Positions 6,141 to 11,533 of a stretch of DNA of 12,181 nt are shown here, in pieces; positions within the stretch are counted from its first letter, which is position 1, and each line of letters begins with the position of its first letter. The DNA is from Alphaproteobacteria bacterium (GTDB lineage: Bacteria; Pseudomonadota; Alphaproteobacteria; Acetobacterales; Acetobacteraceae): contig JAMFRY010000122.1 in the NCBI GenBank assembly GCA_026225015.1, positions 1 through 12,181 on the forward strand, given 5' to 3'. Both the position numbers and the translations under genes were made by a program. Below the pieces are notes generated by a model. It was not told the DNA's origin, did not search any database, and was given only the letters and a program-made list of their open reading frames with translations.

Positions 6141-7688
6141 TCAGGGCTCCAGCGCAGCCGGCGGTCGGCGCATGAAAAACAGGCAAAAAACGGCGGGCAG
6201 GGTGATCACCAGCATCAGTTTGTAATCGTCAATATAGCCGATGATCTGCGATTGCGTGTTGATGATCGAATTCAGCATCGAAGCGCCGGCCGGCGTATGC
6301 GGGTCCAGCATCCGGCTCGACGCGCTGCCGGTTTGCAATGGCCGGGCGAAGGGGGTGATGAATTGCGCCAGCTCGGCATGTTCATATTGGGACTGCCGGT
6401 CGAGCATGAAGGTGGTGATGGAAACGCCGATGGCGCTGCCGACGCTGCGCAGCAAGGCGAGCAGGGCCGCTCCCTGGGTACGCATTGCCGGCTGCAAGGT
6501 GAAATAGGCGATTACCTGCAATGGAACGAAGATGAAGCCGATGGCCGCTCCCTGCAGCGCGATGGTCAGCCCGAGATAGACCACCGAAATTTCCGGCGTC
6601 CAGCTCTCCTGCATGTATAATGATCCGCCGAGCATCGCATAGCCGATCAGCATCAGCAGCCTGGGATCGTAGCGGTTCGTCAGCCTGCCCACCAGCAGCA
6701 TGGCCAGCACGTTGCCGATGCCGCGCGGCGCCATCACGATTCCGGTATATTCCACGGGATAATTGGCGAGATTTTCCAGAAATGGCGGCAACAGCGAGAG
6801 CGACGCCAGCAGGGTCATGCCGACGGTGAACATGGTCAGCAGCGCGCCGTTGAAATTCATGTCGGTAAAGGCGGCGCGCGGAATGAACGGATTTTTCGCC
6901 GTCATCAAATGGACGACGAACAGATAAAGGCAAAGTGCCGCTGCCACCATGGCGATCACGATGAGCGGCGAGCTCAGCCAGTCCAGCTCCTCGCCGCGGT
7001 CAAGCGCGATCTGCAGGGTGGCCAGGCCCAAAGAGAGGATGAAAAACCCGATCCAGTCGAACCGCATCCCGTGGCCGGGATCGACGCGGGGCATGTAGAT
7101 CAGCAAGCCCAGCGTTCCCGCGATGCCAAACGGCACGTTGATGAAAAAAACGTAGCGCCAGTTGTAATGCGAGGTCAGGAAGCCGCCCAGGGTCGGACCC
7201 AGAATAGGCCCCAGCATGACGCCCAGACCCCAGAGCGACATCGTCATGCCGCGCTTCTCCGCTGGGTAGATGTCGATGAGGGTCGATTGCGAGAGCGGAA
7301 CCACCGCAGCGCCGAACATGCCCTGCAAAAACCGCGAAACGACGATCCAGAACAAGTTCGGCGACAGGCCGCACATGATCGAGGTGAGCGTGAATCCGAT
7401 CATGCAGGTCAGCATCACGTTTTTTGCGCCAAACCGCGCCGTCAGCCAGCCCACGGGCGCCGTGAAAATCGCCGCGGCGACCACGTAGGACGTCAGCACC
7501 CAGGTGATCTGATCATAGGAGGCGGACAGGCTGCCCTGCATGTAGGGCAGCGACACATTGGCGACCGTGGTATCCAAGGCCTGCATCAGCGTCGCGATCA
7601 TCAGGCAGAACGTAATGATCCCGCGATGCCGCGTGGCGGCCGCCGCACCCCCTGGCCTGTCCGCATCCAGCTGCGGAATATCCTCCAT
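6141..7688 (-). CDS. emrB: DHA2-family multidrug efflux MFS transporter, EmrB-like
   Basis: Predicted 14-helix inner-membrane drug:proton antiporter that works with the EmrA-type adaptor encoded just upstream. The protein is 515 residues, normal for EmrB/QacA-type transporters. It has a ~24-residue hydrophilic N-terminal tail and the family's D1 motif LDTTVANVSLP (39-49). Motif A appears as GWLTARFGAKNVML, and the antiporter motif C as GLGVMLGPILGPTLGG before the loop NWRYVFFINVPFG. The start ATG 7688-7686 shares one base with the emrA stop (TGATG), so the two are translationally coupled. Substrates cannot be read from sequence. No TolC-like outer-membrane partner is encoded in the window and one would have to come from elsewhere. 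The C-terminal end is a short Arg/Pro-rich tail (MRRPPAALEP). Confidence 0.93.
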   Translation of the reverse strand: MEDIPQLDADRPGGAAAATRHRGIITFCLMIATLMQALDTTVANVSLPYMQGSLSASYDQITWVLTSYVVAAAIFTAPVGWLTARFGAKNVMLTCMIGFTLTSIMCGLSPNLFWIVVSRFLQGMFGAAVVPLSQSTLIDIYPAEKRGMTMSLWGLGVMLGPILGPTLGGFLTSHYNWRYVFFINVPFGIAGTLGLLIYMPRVDPGHGMRFDWIGFFILSLGLATLQIALDRGEELDWLSSPLIVIAMVAAALCLYLFVVHLMTAKNPFIPRAAFTDMNFNGALLTMFTVGMTLLASLSLLPPFLENLANYPVEYTGIVMAPRGIGNVLAMLLVGRLTNRYDPRLLMLIGYAMLGGSLYMQESWTPEISVVYLGLTIALQGAAIGFIFVPLQVIAYFTLQPAMRTQGAALLALLRSVGSAIGVSITTFMLDRQSQYEHAELAQFITPFARPLQTGSASSRMLDPHTPAGASMLNSIINTQSQIIGYIDDYKLMLVITLPAVFCLFFMRRPPAALEP

Positions 7689-8821
7689 CAGAACAGGTCG
7701 GAGAGATGCCGGTGATGTTGGGTGTCGATGGAGATTTCCGCGCTCATCCCGTCACGCAACGGAAATTCGCCCTGGCCGGAACCGCCCTGGCCGGAACTGC
7801 CTGGGCCGGAGGTGATCTTAACGCGCACCGGAATCCGCTGCACCACCTTCACCCAATTGCCGGAAGAATTTTGCGCCGGCAGAATGGAGAATTCCGAGCC
7901 GCTGGCCGGGCTGATGCTCTCCACCACGCCATGCCAGGTCTGGCCCGGATAGGTGTCCACGGTGATGCTCACTGGCTGGCCGGGCCGCACCCAGGTGAGA
8001 TCGCTCTCTTTCGGCTGCGCGGTAATCCACAGATCGGTATCGGAAACCAGGCCGAACGCGGCGGTGCCGGCGGCCAGATACATGCCGGGCTGGAGCTGTT
8101 CCACTTGGCTCACAAAGCCTGAAAAGGGCGCTGTTACCACGCTGTCGGATTGATCCAACCTGGCGTTCTGCAAATCCGCCAGCGCCGCCTGATATTCCGG
8201 CGTGTCTTGGACCTGGATGTCCGGATTATCATTCAGTTTCGCAAGCGCTACTTCTGCCTCGTCCTGCATTTCGGTCAACTTGGACTGATCGGCCTGAAGC
8301 GTATAGCCCGCATCGTCGTAAACCGATCGGGTCACGCCGCCATCTTTCATCACCGCGGCGTAGCGGGCGAGATCGCTCTTGTCCTTTTCGACCGCGATTC
8401 CCTGCAGTTTGATGACTGCAATCGCCTGCGCGTAGCTGCGCTTGGCGCCGTTAATGTCCTGCGCCGCCTCCGCCAATTTCGCCTGTGCTTGGCTTACCTC
8501 AATCTGGTGCCCTTGCTGGCCGATTTTAAACAGGACATGGCCGGCGGTCACATGCTGGTTGTCCCGCACATCGACTTCATCCACCAGTCCGGAGACATCG
8601 GTGGAAAGCGAGACTTTCGCGGCATCGACGTACGAATCGTCGGAGGAGACATAACGCCCGCCGACGAGCCAGAACAGCAGCGCAACCACGGCCACCACCG
8701 CAATGCCGCCGATCATCAGGATTGGTCGCAGCAGCCGGGCCCGGTTGGCGCGGCGCACGGCGGCCTTGCCGGTCTCCTGCAACGCCGCGCTATCGCGCGC
8801 GACGATATTTGCCTGAGACAT
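7688..8821 (-). CDS. emrA: EmrA-type periplasmic adaptor (HlyD / membrane fusion protein)
   Basis: Bridges the EmrB-like pump to an outer-membrane channel. The 377 residues comprise a basic cytoplasmic tail (1-32), one membrane helix (about 33-54), a first lipoyl-like half (about 60-100, SLSTDVSGLVDEVDVRDNQHVTAG), and an Ala/Gln/Lys-rich hairpin likely to be coiled coil (about 105-225). A second lipoyl half and beta-barrel follow (VVTAPFSGFVSQVEQLQPGMYLAAG, then a PGQPVSITVDTYPG segment). Near the C terminus a Gly/Ser/Gln stretch (SSGQGGSGQGE) interrupts the barrel; it is encoded by three 15-bp repeats and may be a recent expansion. ATG 8821-8819 overlaps the marR TAA by one base (TAATG). GGGAG lies 8 nt upstream, within the marR 3' end. 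Confidence 0.92.
   Translation of the reverse strand: MSQANIVARDSAALQETGKAAVRRANRARLLRPILMIGGIAVVAVVALLFWLVGGRYVSSDDSYVDAAKVSLSTDVSGLVDEVDVRDNQHVTAGHVLFKIGQQGHQIEVSQAQAKLAEAAQDINGAKRSYAQAIAVIKLQGIAVEKDKSDLARYAAVMKDGGVTRSVYDDAGYTLQADQSKLTEMQDEAEVALAKLNDNPDIQVQDTPEYQAALADLQNARLDQSDSVVTAPFSGFVSQVEQLQPGMYLAAGTAAFGLVSDTDLWITAQPKESDLTWVRPGQPVSITVDTYPGQTWHGVVESISPASGSEFSILPAQNSSGNWVKVVQRIPVRVKITSGPGSSGQGGSGQGEFPLRDGMSAEISIDTQHHRHLSDLF
7769..7813. repeat. Three 15-bp tandem repeats inside emrA
   Basis: Two near-identical units, GCCCTGGCCGGAACC (7769-7783) and GCCCTGGCCGGAACT (7784-7798), are followed by a diverged copy, GCCTGGGCCGGAGGT (7799-7813). Being a multiple of three, they keep the emrA frame and encode the Gly/Ser/Gln-rich insert near residues 337-351. 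The unit length and identity fit replication slippage. Confidence 0.8.
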
Positions 8822-9387
8822 TATGCGATCTCCCTTAATGGGGTTGGTGCGGCCGGATGAGGTGCGACCGGCTGAGATGCGGCTGGGTCAGTAGCTTCCG
8901 GCTGAGATGCGGGCGTGTCAGCCGCGGCCGACGCCGTTTGGGCGGCCTGCAGCTCCGACTTATGCAATAAATTAGATTTCATTTGTGTTAATCCCTCTAC
9001 CATCACCTCGCGCATCTCCGGCGACACATTCAAAGTTACGAAAACCCCCAATTCCTCACCCATGACGCTCATTTTCGTCAGCATCGGCTCGGCGGCGGGC
9101 AACAGATGCAGCCGCCAGATGCGCCGGTCATTGGCGTCGGCACGCCGCTCCAGCAGGCCATTGGCTTCCAGCCGGTCCACCATGCGGGCGACGGAGATCG
9201 GTTCAACCTCCAGCAAATCCGCCAGCTCTTTTTGCGAAAGGCCTGGATTGCGGGCTAGCCGGGTCATCAGGCTCCATTGCGCCCGGGTCATGCCATGCAC
9301 CCGTGCGCGCTTATCCGCTTCAACCCGGGTCAGGCGCGCCACGTCGTGCAAAAGAGAGAATAGGCTGCGGTCAGGGTCGTAGTTCAT
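8821..9387 (-). CDS. MarR-family transcriptional regulator
   Basis: Probable repressor of its own efflux operon, by analogy with EmrR of the E. coli emrRAB operon. The 188-residue protein has an N-terminal helix, then a winged helix-turn-helix. TRAQWSLMTRLARNPGLSQ starts at residue 34, the recognition helix lies around EPISVARMVDRLEANGLLERR, and the wing is DANDRR (the family's D-x-R-D-R-R type). A dimerisation helix follows to about 145. The last ~40 residues are an Ala/Pro/Gln-rich tail made of imperfect 10-residue repeats, unusual for MarR proteins, which are normally about 140-160 residues. The start ATG 9387 begins a typical N terminus but has no Shine-Dalgarno sequence, so a leaderless or weakly translated message is possible. 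It overlaps emrA by one base. The effector ligand is unknown. Confidence 0.9.
   Translation of the reverse strand: MNYDPDRSLFSLLHDVARLTRVEADKRARVHGMTRAQWSLMTRLARNPGLSQKELADLLEVEPISVARMVDRLEANGLLERRADANDRRIWRLHLLPAAEPMLTKMSVMGEELGVFVTLNVSPEMREVMVEGLTQMKSNLLHKSELQAAQTASAAADTPASQPEATDPAASQPVAPHPAAPTPLREIA
8850..8925. repeat. 30-bp imperfect repeats in the marR 3' end
   Basis: CCGGCTGAGATGCGGCTGGG begins at 8868 and recurs as CCGGCTGAGATGCGGGCGTG at 8898, a 30-bp period. A more diverged copy (CCGGATGAGGTGCG) begins at about 8852. Translated on the minus strand they give the 10-residue units DTPASQPEAT, DPAASQPVAP and HPAAPTPLRE, the disordered-looking tail of the MarR protein. Confidence 0.7.
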
Positions 9388-9398
9388 AGCTTAGCATA

Positions 9399-9416
9399 TA
9401 ATAAGTAAGCTTATTA
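9399..9416. promoter_or_regulatory. Candidate MarR operator upstream of marR-emrAB
   Basis: TAATAAG-TAAG-CTTATTA is an inverted repeat with perfect 7-bp arms and a 4-nt centre, 18 bp in all, centred about 20 bp before the marR start codon. MarR-family dimers usually bind AT-rich palindromes of about this size next to or over their own promoter. A TATTAT -10-like hexamer on the minus strand (9404-9399) lies within one arm, so bound repressor would block polymerase. The site lies in an AT-rich island (about 9390-9425) within GC-rich DNA, which supports a regulatory role. Confidence 0.6.
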
Positions 9417-9492
9417 ATTTTTGCTATCTTCCAGCCCTGCGTTTTCGCCAAGGCGGACTTGCACGATCCGGATTTGACAGCAGGCGGGCAGA

Positions 9493-10164
9493 TTAGCCGG
9501 TAAGCGCCTCATGCAGCACCGGTATGGCGCCGGACAGGATGATCTGCACGCCGATCCCCAGCAGCAGCAGGGCGGCAAGCCGCGCCACCACGTTGCGGCC
9601 GGAGGCGCCAAGCACCGCCGCGAACCGGTCTGCCGTGGTGTAGAATAGCCAGATCAGCAATGCCATCGCCAGCACCGCGGCGGAGGCGCCAGCGAGGAAA
9701 ACCAGCCGGTCCGCTATCCGATCCGGCCGCACCGCGCCTAGGCTGACGGCAACCGCGATGGTTCCCGGGCCGGTGGTAAAGGGCAGCGTCAGCGGAAAGA
9801 AGGCAAAGCCGGAGGGATCGGCCATTGGGTCCACCGGCGCCGCCTCCACTTGCTTGCGCTGCGTGCCCTCCTGCGGCGCCGAGAGCATTTCGTATGCCCG
9901 GACCGAAACGACGATCCCGCCGGCAATCCGCAGCGCGTTGAGCGAGATGCCGAAGAAACTCAAAATCGTGCTGCCAGCCCAGAGCGAGACCAGCATCACG
10001 ATTGTGGAATACATCGCTACCCGCCGCGCCAGCACCACCCGCTCGACATGGGTTTGAAACGCCGTGACCTGGTTGAATATAATCGCGCCGGCCAGGGGAT
10101 TCACGATCGAAAACAATGCCGGAAAGGCCAGTAGAAATGCCTTGGCCGCGGGAGCGATCAACAT
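9493..10164 (-). CDS. MarC-family integral membrane protein (UPF0056)
   Basis: A 223-residue inner-membrane protein with about six hydrophobic helices, matching the MarC/UPF0056 family in size and layout. Signatures are FSIVNPLAGAIIFNQVTA near residues 18-35 and FFPLTLPFTTGPGTIAVAVSL in the middle (family form: P-L-x-x-P-x-x-x-G-P-G). A hydrophilic cytoplasmic-type loop of about 25 residues (APQEGTQRKQVEAAPVDPMADP) separates the halves. The family's function is unsettled; despite the name, E. coli MarC has been shown not to be needed for antibiotic resistance. ATG 10164 gives a hydrophobic N terminus typical of the family; AGGA lies about 18 nt upstream, too far for a good ribosome site. It lies upstream of marR on the same strand with a gap of about 105 nt, probably as its own transcription unit. 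Confidence 0.9.
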   Translation of the reverse strand: MLIAPAAKAFLLAFPALFSIVNPLAGAIIFNQVTAFQTHVERVVLARRVAMYSTIVMLVSLWAGSTILSFFGISLNALRIAGGIVVSVRAYEMLSAPQEGTQRKQVEAAPVDPMADPSGFAFFPLTLPFTTGPGTIAVAVSLGAVRPDRIADRLVFLAGASAAVLAMALLIWLFYTTADRFAAVLGASGRNVVARLAALLLLGIGVQIILSGAIPVLHEALTG

Positions 10165-10381
10165 GGAAGGACAGGTAACGCTTCCTTCGTATTAAAAAAA
10201 GCCCCGTTCAAGAAAGCCCCGTTCAAAAAAGCTCGGCTCAAAAAAAGTTTGGCCAGCCGCAAATTTCGCCCCCTGCGCCTGCACGCGCCGATACCCAAGA
10301 ATTGTCCAGGTTTTTGGTGGCGCCGCAGCTTGGGTGCTGGATTAGGAGCTGCACTTGGGCAATAAACAACCGAGCAATTGA
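10165..10381. other. Gap between divergent marC and HEAT-like genes
   Basis: This 217-nt divergent gap must hold the promoters for both flanking genes, but I could not pick convincing -35/-10 pairs for either. Its marC-proximal part (10194-10246) is A-tract rich and repeated; the rest is ordinary GC-rich sequence. An open frame on the minus strand across it would give a Leu-Asn-Gly repeat peptide and is not credible as a gene. Confidence 0.6.
10198..10242. repeat. 15-bp tandem repeats with A-tracts
   Basis: AAAGCCCCGTTCAAG (10198-10212) and AAAGCCCCGTTCAAA (10213-10227) differ at one base. A third, diverged unit, AAAGCTCGGCTCAAA (10228-10242), runs on into a further A-tract. The A-tracts recur every 15 bp. 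The position, 34 nt upstream of the marC start, means the array could sit in its promoter. No protein is known to me that binds this motif. Confidence 0.75.
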
Positions 10382-11227
10382 ATGAGGCGTTTGGTGCCTG
10401 ATCTGAACCAGCAGCGGCCGGACGAAAATCATTGCGCAAACGCTCAGGGCGATTTGTTTGCCGCCGGCGGCTGGCCGGAAGCGGCGGTAGAAGCGGTTGC
10501 AATTTCGGTGTCGCTCAGCCCGAAGGACCTCGATGATGCAGCGCTGCTTGCCGCCGTACCGTATGCAAAACTTGGCGATTGCGAAATGCTGTCGGCCGAG
10601 TTGGTTGAGCGTCGGCTGGCGGCGGCGGCGCCGGCGCTTGAAGCGCTCTGCCGGCGGTTCAGAGGATTTGGCCGCACCCATCCGGTGCGCGAGCAGATCA
10701 TTGCCCTAAACACCCTGGCCGCCTTGGGCGGTGCTGCTTCCAGCGCAGCCGTCACGCGGCTGGTTGCGGAGGGAATCATCGAGCGGCCCGGACTGCGAAC
10801 GGCGTTTACGGCGGCGGCTGTTTTGAAGGCGCGCCTGCCTGCTGATATTGTGTTGGCGGCGCTCGGCGACGCGGAGCCGGCAATGCGCGCGCTCGCCTGC
10901 CAATGCGCGCGGTTTTGGCCGCAGGCCGCGCCGCGCCTGCTCGAGCTGCTCCACGATCTGCACGAAGATGTCGCAAACGCGGCAGCCGTGACCCTAGGCG
11001 GGATGGGACGGCGCGAAGCAATGTCTCGTCTCATGCGCTTGATCGAAACGGCGCCATCGGCCAAAGCGCTTGATGCCCTGGTGACGATTGCCGATGATAA
11101 TTGTTTCGTGCTGCTCGGCCGCATCGCCCAGACTAACCCCGAGCTGCGCCCAATGCTATGCGAGGCGCTAACGGACGTAGATCACCCTGTAGTAATAGCC
11201 GTGCTGCGGCACCTTAAGAAAATCTAA
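10382..11227 (+). CDS. HEAT-repeat-like protein of unknown function
   Basis: A 281-residue Ala- and Leu-rich, almost entirely helical soluble protein without signal peptide or membrane segment. The second half reads as short helix pairs with HEAT-type spacing: around LPADIVLAALGDAEPAMRAL, then a segment ending RLLELLHDLHEDVANAAAVTLGGMG, then REAMSRLMRLIETAPSAKAL, and lastly RPMLCEALTDVDHPVVIAVLRHL. Such folds usually act as protein-binding scaffolds; I cannot name a partner or process. The first ~30 residues are irregular and may not be translated. ATG 10382 is the first possible start (a stop lies directly upstream in frame) and has no clear ribosome site, so an internal start such as GTG 10394 is possible. 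GC-rich codon use and clean coding bias support a real gene. It may be transcribed alone. Confidence 0.72.
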   Translation: MRRLVPDLNQQRPDENHCANAQGDLFAAGGWPEAAVEAVAISVSLSPKDLDDAALLAAVPYAKLGDCEMLSAELVERRLAAAAPALEALCRRFRGFGRTHPVREQIIALNTLAALGGAASSAAVTRLVAEGIIERPGLRTAFTAAAVLKARLPADIVLAALGDAEPAMRALACQCARFWPQAAPRLLELLHDLHEDVANAAAVTLGGMGRREAMSRLMRLIETAPSAKALDALVTIADDNCFVLLGRIAQTNPELRPMLCEALTDVDHPVVIAVLRHLKKI

Positions 11228-11250
11228 CCAAACGTCTGCCCTGCCGTGAT

Positions 11251-11262
11251 GCCCGTTCGGGC
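11251..11262 (+). terminator. Weak hairpin after the HEAT-like gene
   Basis: GCCCGTTCGGGC is a short perfect palindrome (four to five pairs) 24 nt past the stop codon, followed by GGAGCGGGG and TTTT. It could end the upstream transcript, but the T run is detached from the stem, so this is only a possibility. Confidence 0.25.
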
Positions 11263-11273
11263 GGAGCGGGGTT

Positions 11274-11287
11274 TTGATCCAGATCAA
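11274..11287. promoter_or_regulatory. FNR/FixK-type binding site
   Basis: TTGATCCAGATCAA matches the consensus TTGAT-N4-ATCAA at all ten defined bases. In alphaproteobacteria this box is bound by the CRP/FNR-family oxygen or redox regulators FNR and FixK. Its centre (11280.5) is 68 nt before the ferredoxin remnant's start codon. A class II arrangement (site at -41.5) would put the transcript start near 11322, with AACACT (11311-11316) as a possible -10. The box therefore probably once drove, and may still drive, the downstream ferredoxin locus. It could instead serve the HEAT-like gene only if that gene were transcribed the other way, which it is not. Confidence 0.65.
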
Positions 11288-11312
11288 CGCCCGTTGCCTG
11301 CGATCTTGGAAA

Positions 11313-11341
11313 CACTGTTCCCGTCATTAAACCAAACAGTG
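11313..11341. repeat. 7-bp inverted repeat in the ferredoxin leader
   Basis: CACTGTT (11313-11319) and AACAGTG (11335-11341) are perfect inverted copies 15 nt apart, between the FNR-type box and the ATG at 11349. In RNA they would form a seven-pair stem ending just before the start codon; in DNA they could be a second operator. A 7-bp match can also arise by chance. Confidence 0.4.
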
Positions 11342-11348
11342 AACGTTG

Positions 11349-11533
11349 ATGCCCAAGGTCACGTATATCGAACATGACGGGACACGGTTCCAAGCGGACG
11401 TGCCGATTGGTGAAAATGTCATGCGCGGTGCGTTGTACAATAATATTCCGGGCATTGCGGGCGCGCGCTGTCCTGCGCCACCTGCCGCTGCTTTGTCGAT
11501 GATGCCTGGGCCGGAAAAGTCGGCGGCCCCTAA
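11349..11533 (+). pseudogene. [2Fe-2S] ferredoxin remnant, frameshifted and truncated
   Basis: The first 38 codons read as the N terminus of an adrenodoxin/putidaredoxin-type plant-fold ferredoxin (MPKVTYIEHDGTRFQADVPI, then IPGIAG). After GGC 11460-11462 the homology continues in another frame from 11465: ALSCATCRCFVDDAWAGKVGGP, ending at TAA 11531-11533. In intact relatives the two parts are joined by about four residues (acid-Cys-Gly-Gly), so roughly 10 nt are missing. The deletion removes the first cluster cysteine; the SCATC pair remains. The last ~45 residues with the fourth cysteine are absent, because the sequence runs straight into the end of pntB. In the original frame translation would continue to 11747, antisense to pntB, and give no folded ferredoxin. 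Such proteins pass electrons to cytochrome P450s or other oxygenases; this copy cannot bind a normal cluster. Confidence 0.75.

Noticed and set aside
6909..7715. Open frame of 268 codons opposite emrB and the end of emrA
   Set aside because: The peptide is rich in Arg, His and Gln with no fold signature and runs across two well-supported genes.
8850..8925. Spaced direct repeats considered as a short CRISPR array
   Set aside because: The units are adjacent, diverged and in frame within marR, with no unique spacers and no cas genes nearby.
8821..10164. A functional mar locus (marR with marC) for antibiotic resistance
   Set aside because: marC has its own gap and probably its own promoter, and MarC is not needed for resistance in E. 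coli; the shared name is historical.
10158..10502. Minus-strand frame with a pentapeptide-like AFLNGAFLNG segment
   Set aside because: The pattern is only the translation of two 15-bp DNA repeats; the rest has no repeat character, and it overlaps the marC start and the HEAT-like gene.
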